A stretch of DNA of 51,750 nt from Heliomicrobium gestii. Its GTDB lineage: Bacteria > Bacillota > Desulfitobacteriia > Heliobacteriales > Heliobacteriaceae. Made by a program: the position numbers and the translations under genes. The DNA lies in contig NZ_WXEX01000017.1 in NCBI RefSeq assembly GCF_009877435.1, positions 1 to 51,750 on the forward strand, read 5' to 3'. Positions 44,267 to 51,750 of this stretch are shown here, in pieces. Below the pieces are notes generated by a model. That model was not told the origin of the DNA. It saw only the letters and a list, made by a program, of their open reading frames with translations, and made no database searches. Position 1 is the stretch's first letter. Each line of letters opens with the position of its first letter.

Positions 44267-46822
44267 ATGATGACAACACTGCCGATCGAGGCGAGTCTGC
44301 CGGCGTTGCGGGAAGCCCTGGCGAATCGGACGAGCGCCGTGCTCGTGGCGCCGCCCGGCGCAGGCAAGACGACGCGGATTCCCCTGGCGTTGCTCGACGC
44401 GCCCTGGCTGGCCGGACGGCGTATCGTCATGCTGGAGCCGCGCCGCTTGGCCGCCCGTGCCGCCGCCCGGCACATGGCGGCCACCCTTGGTGAAGCGGTG
44501 GGTGAGACGGTGGGGTTTCGGGTCCGGTTGGAGACACGGGTTGGGCCAAGGACGCGCGTCGAGGTGGTCACCGAGGGAGTGCTCACGCGGATGCTGCAGA
44601 CCGACCCCGCCCTGGAGGGCGTAGGATTGGTCATCTTTGACGAGTTTCATGAGCGGAGCCTGGCGGCCGATCTGGGATTGGCCCTCTGCCAGCAGTCCCA
44701 GGAACTGTTGCGGGAGGATCTACGGATCTTAGTCATGTCGGCGACGGTGGATGCCGCGCCGATCGCCGCGCTTCTGGGCGATGGGCCGGTCATCGCCAGT
44801 GAGGGACGGCTGTACCCGGTGGAAACGCGGTACCTGGAGCGGCGCGCCGAGGGGCCCATCGAGGCGCTGGTGGCGCGGATGGTCCGGGAGGCCCTGACGA
44901 AAGAAGAGGGCGACATCCTGGTCTTTTTGCCGGGCGCCCGGGAGATTGGGCGGGTAGCGGCGCGGCTGGCCGAGATGGGACTGGAAGGGGAATCGACGCG
45001 TCTTTGTCCGCTCCATGGCAGCCTGCCGCTCGACGCGCAGGACCGGGCGATTGCCCCGAGCCCGGCCGGAGTTCGCAAGGTCGTTCTCGCCACATCGATT
45101 GCCGAGACAAGCCTCACCGTGGAAGGGGTGCGCCTTGTCATCGACAGCGGTCTCATGCGCGTGCCCCGCTTTTCGCCGCGCACGGCGATGACGCGGCTGG
45201 AGACGATTCCTGTCTCACGGGCGTCGGCCGATCAGCGCCGGGGCCGGGCGGGGCGATTGGGACCGGGGATTTGTTACCGCCTCTGGACGCAGCCGGAGGA
45301 TCTGCGCCTGGCGCCGCAGGGCAACCCGGAGATCCTGGAGGCTGACCTGGCGCCCCTGGCCCTGGAACTGGCGGCCTGGGGCGTCAGCGATCCGGGCGAA
45401 CTGCGGTGGCTCGATGGGCCGCCGGGGGCCGCCTTTGCCCAGGCCCGGGCGTTGTTGCGCCAACTGGGGGCGATCGAGGCGGGTGGCGCGCCTGGGGCAA
45501 CGGGGGCAATGGGCGCGATCACCCCGCAAGGGCGGCGCATGGCCGAGGCCGGACTGCATCCCCGGCTGGCCCGCATGATCCTGGAGGCGATCCCGCTGGG
45601 ACTGGGGGATCTGGCCTGTGAACTGGCCGCGATCCTCAGTGAGCGGGATTTTCTGCGCGCCCAAGGGATGGCGCCGGACGCCGATCTGCGGCTGCGCCTG
45701 GAGGCGATGGCCTCACCCGATTGCGGCGGCGGCGCGTACGGATTTGCTGTCGATCAGGCGGCGCGCCGGCGGATTCTTGCCGAGGCGAAGGCCTTGAAAA
45801 AGGTGTTCGGACAGAAGGATGTGCAAGGGAAGCGTTCACCCGCCAGTCGTGGCGCCGATATCGACGCCTGTGGTCGCTTGCTCTCCTTTGCCTATCCGGA
45901 TCGGATCGGGCAGCGGCGGCCTGACGGCCGTTTTCTTTTGCGCAATGGGCGAGGCGCTTCCTTTGGCGGGCACCAGTCCCTGGGCGCATCGCCTTACCTG
46001 GTGGCGGCGGATCTAGATGATCAGGGAACGGAGAGCCGGATCCTTCTGGCGGCTCCGGTGTCTCTGGAGGAATTGGAACGGCATTTTCAGGGCGAGATAG
46101 AAACAGAAGAGCGGGTCATCTGGGAGCGAGCCGGCCAGGCGGTGCGAGCGCAACAGCGCAAACGACTGGGCGCGTTGGTGCTTCGCGAAGGGCGGCTCAC
46201 CGACGCCGCTCCGGAAGTGATTCGGGCGGCGTTGCTGAGCGGTATCCGTGAGGAAGGGTTGGCCATCCTGCCTTGGACAAAGGCTGCCGAGCAGTTGCGA
46301 CAACGAATCCGGTTCATGGCCCGCTGGGAACCGGGTTGGCCGGATCTGTCCGATGGCGCGCTCCTGGCGAGGTTGGACGATTGGCTTGGTCCCAGTGTGG
46401 ACGGAATGAAGAGCCGCGAGGATCTGCAGCAGATCGATCTGGCAGGGATTCTCGAGTGGATGCTGCCCTGGGAAAAGCGCCGGGAACTTGATGACGGCGC
46501 GCCGACCCATATCGTCGTGCCCAGCGGCCGGCGCGCGCCCATCGATTATGGAGAGCCGGATGCGCCGGTGCTGGCCGTCCGGCTTCAGGAGATGTTCGGT
46601 CTTCACGACACCCCGCGGCTGTGCCATGGCCGGGTCCCTTTGACCATTCATCTGCTCTCGCCGGCGCAACGTCCGGTGCAGATCACCCGGGATCTGGCCA
46701 GTTTCTGGCGGGAGGGTTATTTTGCGGTGCGCAAAGACCTGAAAGGGCGGTATCCGAAACACTATTGGCCGGAGGATCCCACGGCTGCAATTCCGACGAG
46801 CCGGGTGCGGCCGGAGCGGTAA
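44267..46822 (+). CDS. hrpB: ATP-dependent helicase HrpB
   Basis: An 851-residue DEAH/RHA-type helicase. Walker A APPGAGKTT (about 30-38), motif II DEFHERS, SATVD, then motif V/VI ETSLTVEGV and DQRRGRAGRLGPG; the C-terminal HrpB-specific region with WPEDP near the end is complete. Length is normal for HrpB. The precise cell role of HrpB is not defined in most bacteria. Start ATG 44267 follows AAGGAGGAGTGCGAC; the upstream frame to 44177 is discarded. GC is very high and codon use strongly GC-biased. It is best known in Proteobacteria, so presence here is somewhat less usual. Probably co-transcribed with the two preceding genes. Confidence 0.93.
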   Translation: MMTTLPIEASLPALREALANRTSAVLVAPPGAGKTTRIPLALLDAPWLAGRRIVMLEPRRLAARAAARHMAATLGEAVGETVGFRVRLETRVGPRTRVEVVTEGVLTRMLQTDPALEGVGLVIFDEFHERSLAADLGLALCQQSQELLREDLRILVMSATVDAAPIAALLGDGPVIASEGRLYPVETRYLERRAEGPIEALVARMVREALTKEEGDILVFLPGAREIGRVAARLAEMGLEGESTRLCPLHGSLPLDAQDRAIAPSPAGVRKVVLATSIAETSLTVEGVRLVIDSGLMRVPRFSPRTAMTRLETIPVSRASADQRRGRAGRLGPGICYRLWTQPEDLRLAPQGNPEILEADLAPLALELAAWGVSDPGELRWLDGPPGAAFAQARALLRQLGAIEAGGAPGATGAMGAITPQGRRMAEAGLHPRLARMILEAIPLGLGDLACELAAILSERDFLRAQGMAPDADLRLRLEAMASPDCGGGAYGFAVDQAARRRILAEAKALKKVFGQKDVQGKRSPASRGADIDACGRLLSFAYPDRIGQRRPDGRFLLRNGRGASFGGHQSLGASPYLVAADLDDQGTESRILLAAPVSLEELERHFQGEIETEERVIWERAGQAVRAQQRKRLGALVLREGRLTDAAPEVIRAALLSGIREEGLAILPWTKAAEQLRQRIRFMARWEPGWPDLSDGALLARLDDWLGPSVDGMKSREDLQQIDLAGILEWMLPWEKRRELDDGAPTHIVVPSGRRAPIDYGEPDAPVLAVRLQEMFGLHDTPRLCHGRVPLTIHLLSPAQRPVQITRDLASFWREGYFAVRKDLKGRYPKHYWPEDPTAAIPTSRVRPER

Positions 46823-46931
46823 TACGACCGTTTATGATATCTGGGTACACAGGCGAAAGGGTTGACGCAAAGAAAAAGTGAATATTCGGTCTAATTTAGT
46901 CATTTTTTCACGAATCATAAGGTAAAATTGA

Positions 46932-46960
46932 TTGACATGGGATATCTGGAAACCTATATT
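46932..46960 (+). promoter_or_regulatory. Sigma-A promoter for the GNAT gene
   Basis: TTGACA (46932-46937), exact 17-base spacer, TATATT (46955-46960), in an AT-rich gap, about 97 bp before the GNAT start. A strong housekeeping promoter candidate. Confidence 0.7.
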
Positions 46961-47057
46961 TAAACCAAGAAAATAATCCCTTCAATAGAAGAAAGATGCC
47001 CCGAAGGTAAAATGGAGTCGCAAACGATTGGATACTTCATGGTAGGGAGACGGAACT

Positions 47058-47522
47058 GTGAACACCACCCTGCGTCCGGTAGAAGCGAGCGACGACCTCT
47101 TCCTGTTTCAGATCTTCATTTCCAGCCGGCCTGATCTGGATTGGATAACCGGCATAGACGAAGCGTCGAGAGCAAGGCTGTTACGGCAGCAGTTTTTCGC
47201 GGAGGAGCAGGGAAACGCCGATGCGGAGCGCTACATCGTATTGCTGAAGGGAGCGCCCATCGGCCGGCTTTATATGCGGGAGGATGCGTCTTCGATCCAT
47301 ATTCGCAACCTGGCTTTGTTGCCGGAGTACCGCAATCAGGGCATTGGAAGCCGGTTGTTGCGCTCGATGATGGAGCGGGCGGTCGAAGCCCGGAAGCCGG
47401 TGCGGTTTTCCGTGATGTGGTTTAACGGCGCGGCCCGGGCGCTCTATGAACGACTGGCCTTTCGGGTGGTTCAGGACACGGGCGTTTGCTGTGAGATGGA
47501 GTGGCATCCTCCGCTCGCCTGA
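47058..47522 (+). CDS. GNAT-family N-acetyltransferase
   Basis: A 154-residue acetyltransferase. The acetyl-CoA pyrophosphate loop is clear (LLPEYRNQGIGSRLLR, about residues 92-107), followed by the beta-5 and YERLAF motif. The start is GTG 47058 with GGGAGACGG upstream. It precedes two tail-collar genes; the same neighbourhood (GNAT followed by tail-collar genes) is one I recall from other Firmicutes, suggesting a link such as modifying a product or supplying an acetylated partner. That is inference. The substrate is unknown. Confidence 0.88.
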   Translation: MNTTLRPVEASDDLFLFQIFISSRPDLDWITGIDEASRARLLRQQFFAEEQGNADAERYIVLLKGAPIGRLYMREDASSIHIRNLALLPEYRNQGIGSRLLRSMMERAVEARKPVRFSVMWFNGAARALYERLAFRVVQDTGVCCEMEWHPPLA

Positions 47523-47693
47523 GGGAAACGAAGCGTTTACGGTGGAACGCCGCTTTTTCGTGGAACGCCGCATAGCGACACGGGAAAGGGTTTTACATAA
47601 GGCGCCTCCCCCTTTCGACGAGGTTGATCTCTTTCGCCGGCGGTAGGGGGAAACGTTGTTGCGGGTGAAAAGTGTGAAGGGAGCGGTTGTCTA

Positions 47694-48350
47694 ATGGGTG
47701 ACTTTTTTATCGGAACGATCCTGCCGTGGGCCTGTGTGCGCGCGCCACAGGGGTGGATGTTTTGTGAGGGCCAAGAGTTGCCGGTCAATCAGAACCAAGC
47801 GATATTTTCGTTGATCGGATTTACCTATGGAGGAAATGGCTCGACTACCTTCAAACTGCCCGACCTGCGCGGCCGCTGCCCTGTCGGCGTCGGCGTGCTC
47901 TCTACGGAACCCAGAATGTTTAATCAGGGGGAAGCTAAAGGGACGACGCAGGTGATGTTGTCAACGAACAACCTGCCGCCGCACGCTCATGCCATCAACA
48001 CGACGGCGAAGCCGACGATCTCGTTCAGTGGTTCCGGAACCGTGCAGATTCCCGCCACTAAAGATACGACGGGAGGATCGGGTGTTCCTTCGGACAATAA
48101 TATTCTCGGTTCAGCGATATATAGCAGCAAACCGGTGCCGATGTATTACAGCGGGCCAAGCGCTACGCCGAGCAATAATGTCAAGCTTACCGGCGGCACG
48201 GTTACGATGAATGTTACGGCTACGCCAGATATCCCCATAACAGGCGCGACGAGCAACACCGGCGCGGGAACTGCCGTTGACAAAATGCCGCCCTATTTGA
48301 CCATCCGGTTTATCATCTGCCTGAGTGGCCTCTACCCGGACCTGCAGTAG
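47694..48350 (+). CDS. Tail-collar domain protein (MdpB-like)
   Basis: A 218-residue protein with an N-terminal phage tail-collar domain (about 1-60: GTILPWACVRAPQGWMFCEGQ and TYGGNGSTTFKLPDLRGR) as in microcystin-dependent protein MdpB. The rest is Ser/Thr/Gly-rich beta-type sequence, ending PPYLTIRFIICLSGLYP, a conserved closing segment. There is no signal peptide. In phages such proteins form part of tail fibres; here no phage genes accompany it. The ATG follows GAAGGGAGCGG. Followed by a terminator, then a second collar gene with its own promoter. Confidence 0.88.
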   Translation: MGDFFIGTILPWACVRAPQGWMFCEGQELPVNQNQAIFSLIGFTYGGNGSTTFKLPDLRGRCPVGVGVLSTEPRMFNQGEAKGTTQVMLSTNNLPPHAHAINTTAKPTISFSGSGTVQIPATKDTTGGSGVPSDNNILGSAIYSSKPVPMYYSGPSATPSNNVKLTGGTVTMNVTATPDIPITGATSNTGAGTAVDKMPPYLTIRFIICLSGLYPDLQ

Positions 48351-48393
48351 GGAAAGGATCTTTGTAGGGATAACATCGCCGGAGTGACGTAAG

Positions 48394-48438
48394 AAAAAAA
48401 GATCTGAACTTGTACTGGCAGAAGTTCAGGTCTTTTTT
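48394..48438 (+). terminator. Rho-independent terminator
   Basis: AAAAAAGATCTGAACTT pairs with AAGTTCAGGTCTTTTTT (one G-U) with a ten-base loop; 44 bp after the first tail-collar gene. Confidence 0.85.
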
Positions 48439-48637
48439 GTAGCCCATTGAAAACAGACGTAGATTCACTAGATCTCATTCTGGCGTGTCCGTTACGCTTT
48501 ATAAGGGAAAATATTCCACGAAAAAACCGATGCCTCTATAAATAGTATGCATGTAAAAAACAGACACGGAAATAGAGGGCAGGAGTGAAGACCGCGAAGA
48601 AGTGTATTGCTTTGAACAAATCCTAATGTTGCAATAA

Positions 48638-48666
48638 TTGACAAAGCACTTTCGCGTAAGTATAGT
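48638..48666 (+). promoter_or_regulatory. Sigma-A promoter for the second tail-collar gene
   Basis: TTGACA (48638-48643), exact 17-base spacer, TATAGT (48661-48666), 135 bp upstream of the gene start. Near-consensus. Confidence 0.72.
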
Positions 48667-48800
48667 TAACCCAAGATAGTTTTACCAATAAAGACAAAAA
48701 ATCTTTGCTGTGCGAGTAAGATTCGGGAATCTTCTGACGCCGTTGTCTTCTCGCTATTTTCGCTGATCTGTTGTGCGCAACGATAGTTATGGAGGTTTTT

Positions 48801-49613
48801 ATGGACGCATTTATAGGCACGATTCTACCCTGGCCATTGGAATGGGCGCCACGAGGATGGGCCTTGTGCCAAGGGCAAACTCTCCCCATCGCCCAGAACC
48901 AGGCTTTGTTCTCCCTGCTGGGCAACCGGTATGGCGGAGATGGGAAAACGACCTTCGGGCTACCCGATTTGCGAGGGCGCATCCCGCTGGGCATGAACTC
49001 GACTTCAGCCGCCGGCGCTGTTTATCCCATCGCACAAAAAGGGGGAAATGCGGCTGTCACGCTTACCCTTAGTCAAGTGCCGCTTGCGTCCCATTCCCAT
49101 CCGGCTATGATGACAGCTTCGCTTAGCAATCCCACGTTCAGCAACGGAACAATTACCAACGGGGCGATCAGCAACGGCACGATCACCAACGGCGCCATTA
49201 CCAATGGGACAATCACGAACGGTACTTGTACGGTCACTCTCCCGCCGTTGGCGACGGATACGCCTGGAAGCACGACGGCGTCTCCCTCGACAAGCACCTG
49301 TCTTGGGCAGGTAACCGATTCGGGAAAAAAACCCGGAGCGATATACAGCACAAATACGCCGAATATTCGGCTGAACACTGGCAGCGCCACCGGAACCGTA
49401 AGCGGTTCAGTAACTGGCTCCGTAACCGGGTCTGTAACCGGAACGGTAAGCGGCTCTGTAACCGGAACTGTTTCGGCGGGTGTGACGGGCAACGTGACTG
49501 TCGGGGCCAACACCCCGATTGCACCCACACAACCGGTCAACATCTTACCGCCCTACCTGGTGCTAAACTACATCATCTGCTTGATAGGATATTATCCCGA
49601 AAGAGACAGTTAG
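48801..49613 (+). CDS. Tail-collar domain protein with internal amino-acid repeats
   Basis: A 270-residue protein with the tail-collar domain at its start (FIGTILPWPLEWAPRGWALCQG; RYGGDGKTTFGLPDLRGR) and the same PPYLVLNYIICLIGYYP ending as its neighbour. Between them lie two low-complexity blocks: five-residue units of the type NG(T/A)I(T/S) at about residues 110-140, and four-residue GSVT/GTVS units at about 195-230. These resemble the repeated beta strands of tail fibres. The ATG at 48801 follows GGAGG; the frame opens at 48771. It has its own promoter and terminator. No signal peptide; export or assembly route unknown. Confidence 0.9.
   Translation: MDAFIGTILPWPLEWAPRGWALCQGQTLPIAQNQALFSLLGNRYGGDGKTTFGLPDLRGRIPLGMNSTSAAGAVYPIAQKGGNAAVTLTLSQVPLASHSHPAMMTASLSNPTFSNGTITNGAISNGTITNGAITNGTITNGTCTVTLPPLATDTPGSTTASPSTSTCLGQVTDSGKKPGAIYSTNTPNIRLNTGSATGTVSGSVTGSVTGSVTGTVSGSVTGTVSAGVTGNVTVGANTPIAPTQPVNILPPYLVLNYIICLIGYYPERDS
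49129..49225 (+). repeat. 15-bp tandem repeats encoding NG(T/A)I units
   Basis: About six to seven 15-bp units inside the second tail-collar gene, encoding alternating NGTIT, NGAIS, NGAIT pentads. The codons vary between units, so the repeats are selected at the protein level rather than a recent expansion. Confidence 0.7.
49387..49478 (+). repeat. 12-bp tandem repeats encoding GSVT units
   Basis: About seven to eight 12-bp units encoding GSVT/GTVS inside the second tail-collar gene. Similar codons recur, so these look more recently duplicated than the upstream 15-bp block. Confidence 0.7.
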
Positions 49614-49717
49614 GTCGCTGTTCAGAAGATCTCAATGAATTTGCCGCTCCGATAGAGTCGCCTTAAACAGACCATTCTCCCAGGTGCGTTATGACAATTG
49701 ATGTCCCAACAAAAAAG

Positions 49718-49744
49718 AAGGGGGAGTAGCAGCTCCTCCTTTTG
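49718..49744 (+). terminator. Rho-independent terminator
   Basis: AAGGGGGAG pairs with CTCCTCCTT (one mismatch), with a short loop and TTTT following; about 105 bp after the second tail-collar gene. Confidence 0.65.
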
Positions 49745-49833
49745 GATTTTGAGAAAAAAGAGGTGAGTCGCTAACGTTTTGAATGAAAAAGACCATGATG
49801 AAGTGGAGAATGTTGGACGAAGGGGGAAAAAAG

Positions 49834-51750
49834 GTGCGTAATCTAAACCATACGAGACCAAGGAATGGCACTTCCGCATCCACCAACAGGGTTGTTAGAA
49901 AAATCATTAGTTTTATTGCCATATTTACCTTACTCATATCGAATCTGTACGTATTGCCGGGGTACGCCTTTTCCGGACCTCGGGAAATCGTGTTTATCGA
50001 CAACAACGTGGATGATTATCAAACCCTAGCGGACGGCGTAGGAAACGAAGCAGAAGTACATATCCTGGATGCTGCAAAAGACGGTCTCGCTCAAATGGCA
50101 AACATTTTATCGGGGCGGAGCGACATCGACGCCCTCCATGTGCTCTCCCATGGCGCCGCAGCTGCGGTCGAACTGGGGGCGCTCCGATTGACAGAGGAAA
50201 CCCTGCCTGACCATATTAACGATCTGAAAAATATTGGAAGCGCATTGCGGCCGGGTGGCGATGTTTTATTTTATGGCTGCAATATCGCCGAAGGAGAAAA
50301 AGGACGGAAGTTTATTGCCGACGTGGCCGCTGCGATTGGCAGAGATGTGGCGGCTTCCGACGACAGAACCGGTTCTAGCGATAAGAAGGGGAACTGGCAG
50401 CTAGAAGCGGCGACCGGAGACATTTCAACAAAGAGCCTGTCTGTTCAGAAATGGAAGGGCGATCTGGCGATCGACACGACCCACCTCATCGGCAACTTCT
50501 ATTCGACCGTTCCCGGTGAGGGGTTGACCGGAGGCGTTACGGTGGCCAATGATAACGACTGGCACACCTATACGCTGACGTTTACCGCAACGGAAGCCAA
50601 TACGGCCATTAGTTTTTTGTTCCGGAATGAACCGAGCGCTTTTTTTGTGGATGATTTCAGCGTGAAACGCGTAGGCGACAATACAGAACTCCTGATAAAC
50701 GGAGGGATGGAAAAAGGGGTCGTCACCGGCACCTTGCTGAACGATAAACCGAGTCAACCGAAAGACTGGAGTCTCATTGGAACCCCAACGGTTAATGCGG
50801 GCGGGGCGGTATATAATGACCTACACAAGATAGACGAAAGTGATCCGAACGAAATACCGACTATACCCTATGCGAAAACAGGCCTGTTCTACTGGATGGA
50901 CGGGGCCATGGGTGGTTTCGATGGCATTCAGCAAGTGATTCCCACCCAAATCGGCCAAACATATACGTTATCCTTTGCCCTAAAAAACGCGGGTGCTTGG
51001 AACGGAACCCAGGCAGACACCACAGGGGTGTCTAATGGGGACATTACGCAGGTTCTCGTTTACGCAGGCGGGCTGCCGGGTGGCTTCACCGTTACGCCTG
51101 CGCCGGTAGAGTGGCTTTCCAGCGTCGCAGGCCAAACAGCCGGCAGTGCCGGCGGCGGCGATGGAAGCAGCGCAGGAAGCGCGATTACATGGGATGTGAA
51201 TGTGGGCGAAGCGAAAGGGAGCCTGTCGCTCTCTGACATTGCCGCTGCTCCTGGCGCGACCGTAAATCTGTATTCTAACGCGGCATTCACCACAGAGGTG
51301 ACGGGATCAGACACGATTGCGCTGACTGGGGGCGGCGCGACCACCGCCTATATCAGGGTAACGTCGCAAGATACGTCGACGGTCAGTTACTATGCTGTCA
51401 CAATTCATCGTCCGGCCAGCAGTAACGCCGGGTTGACGAGCGTGGCGGGACAGACGGGCACGCCTGGTGGTGGAACGGGCGCTGATGCCAGCCATCCGAT
51501 CACCTGGTCGGTGAATGTAGCGGGCGCGAAAGGGACGCTGTCGACGGCGGACATCGCCGTGGCGCCCGATGCGACCTTCAAGCTCTTCTCTAACGCGGGA
51601 TACACCGCAGAGGTGACGGGGTCGAACACCATCACTCTGACGGATGGTGGCGCGACGACAGCGTACATCAAGGTGACGGCGCAGGATACGACAACGGCCA
51701 AATACTATGCCGTGACGATCAACCGGGCGGCGTCGGACTCCACGCCGCCG
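49834..51750 (+). CDS. Large exported DUF4347 repeat protein (adhesin-like), N-terminal part
   Basis: The frame stays open for 639 codons to the right edge, so only the N-terminal part is here. A basic start plus hydrophobic signal segment (about residues 22-45) suggests export. A DUF4347 domain follows (about 48-200: REIVFIDNNV, LHVLSHGA, LFYGCNIAEG, VAASDDRTG). Then come two jelly-roll, carbohydrate-binding-like regions, and two copies of a roughly 100-residue beta-sandwich repeat (about 425-528 and 529-634) resembling cadherin-like domains. The GTG at 49834 has AGGGGG upstream; ATG codons at 49783, 49795, 49798 and 49810 are alternatives. DUF4347 heads are typical of giant surface proteins; function is inferred. 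Confidence 0.82.
   Translation, partial: MRNLNHTRPRNGTSASTNRVVRKIISFIAIFTLLISNLYVLPGYAFSGPREIVFIDNNVDDYQTLADGVGNEAEVHILDAAKDGLAQMANILSGRSDIDALHVLSHGAAAAVELGALRLTEETLPDHINDLKNIGSALRPGGDVLFYGCNIAEGEKGRKFIADVAAAIGRDVAASDDRTGSSDKKGNWQLEAATGDISTKSLSVQKWKGDLAIDTTHLIGNFYSTVPGEGLTGGVTVANDNDWHTYTLTFTATEANTAISFLFRNEPSAFFVDDFSVKRVGDNTELLINGGMEKGVVTGTLLNDKPSQPKDWSLIGTPTVNAGGAVYNDLHKIDESDPNEIPTIPYAKTGLFYWMDGAMGGFDGIQQVIPTQIGQTYTLSFALKNAGAWNGTQADTTGVSNGDITQVLVYAGGLPGGFTVTPAPVEWLSSVAGQTAGSAGGGDGSSAGSAITWDVNVGEAKGSLSLSDIAAAPGATVNLYSNAAFTTEVTGSDTIALTGGGATTAYIRVTSQDTSTVSYYAVTIHRPASSNAGLTSVAGQTGTPGGGTGADASHPITWSVNVAGAKGTLSTADIAVAPDATFKLFSNAGYTAEVTGSNTITLTDGGATTAYIKVTAQDTTTAKYYAVTINRAASDSTPP
51112..51735 (+). 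repeat. Two tandem ~310-bp repeats in the DUF4347 protein gene
   Basis: Copy 1 (about 51112-51417) and copy 2 (about 51421-51735) share the protein pattern SVAGQT ... ITW.VNV..AKG.LS ... LTGGGATTAYI.VT.QDT. Both begin with SVAGQT and end with YYAVTI. DNA identity is high in places, suggesting expansion by duplication. More copies probably follow beyond the window edge. Confidence 0.8.

Larger units (their letters stand above)
48351..48800. other. Intergenic region with terminator and strong promoter
   Basis: The 450-bp gap holds the terminator at 48394-48438 and the promoter at 48638-48666. No ORF or other element in it is convincing. Confidence 0.55.

Noticed and set aside
47694-49613. Prophage
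   Set aside because: Only tail-collar proteins are present; no capsid, terminase, portal, integrase or lysis genes were found in the window.

Overview
The window looks like a chromosomal segment of a motile, anaerobic, Gram-positive-type bacterium, most likely class Clostridia; Heliobacteriaceae or a close relative is a guess from overall character, not a proven assignment. Supporting points are strong AGGAGG-type ribosome binding sites, frequent GTG and TTG starts, an LL-diaminopimelate aminotransferase, a tungsten-type aldehyde:ferredoxin oxidoreductase, a YwbE-family protein, and many chemoreceptors. No rRNA, tRNA or CRISPR array was seen.

Layout. Positions 1-237 hold the right end of an ISL3-family insertion sequence. 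From 274 to 4914 there is an accessory block: an MFS exporter divergent from a LysR regulator, a MarR regulator coupled to an Old Yellow Enzyme homologue, and a transglutaminase-like protein. From about 5.2 to 30 kb the window is dominated by signalling: seven methyl-accepting chemotaxis proteins (six membrane-bound and one soluble), a Cache-type histidine kinase overlapping a single-domain receiver, a convergent REC-LuxR regulator, and a PAS-GGDEF-HD-GYP cyclic-di-GMP protein placed 3 bp ahead of a chemoreceptor. Housekeeping genes are interspersed: dapL, nudC, a PaaI-type thioesterase, a YitT-type membrane protein and a 2-hydroxyacid dehydrogenase.

From 30 to 38 kb lie redox and periplasmic or extracytoplasmic functions: aldehyde:ferredoxin oxidoreductase facing a GltD-like flavoprotein (convergent, shared terminator), then a di-heme cytochrome c peroxidase and a PhoX-like phosphatase in a probable operon. 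From 38 to 47 kb come a small unknown protein, an EamA transporter divergent from a MocR-type regulator, a DEAD-box RNA helicase divergent from a MetE-core-like protein, YwbE and the helicase HrpB.

From 47 kb to the right edge is the least ordinary part: a GNAT acetyltransferase, two phage-tail-collar (MdpB-like) proteins without any other phage genes, and the start of a large exported DUF4347 repeat protein that runs off the window. The sequence supports most gene identities from motifs; joint function of this last cluster is inference.
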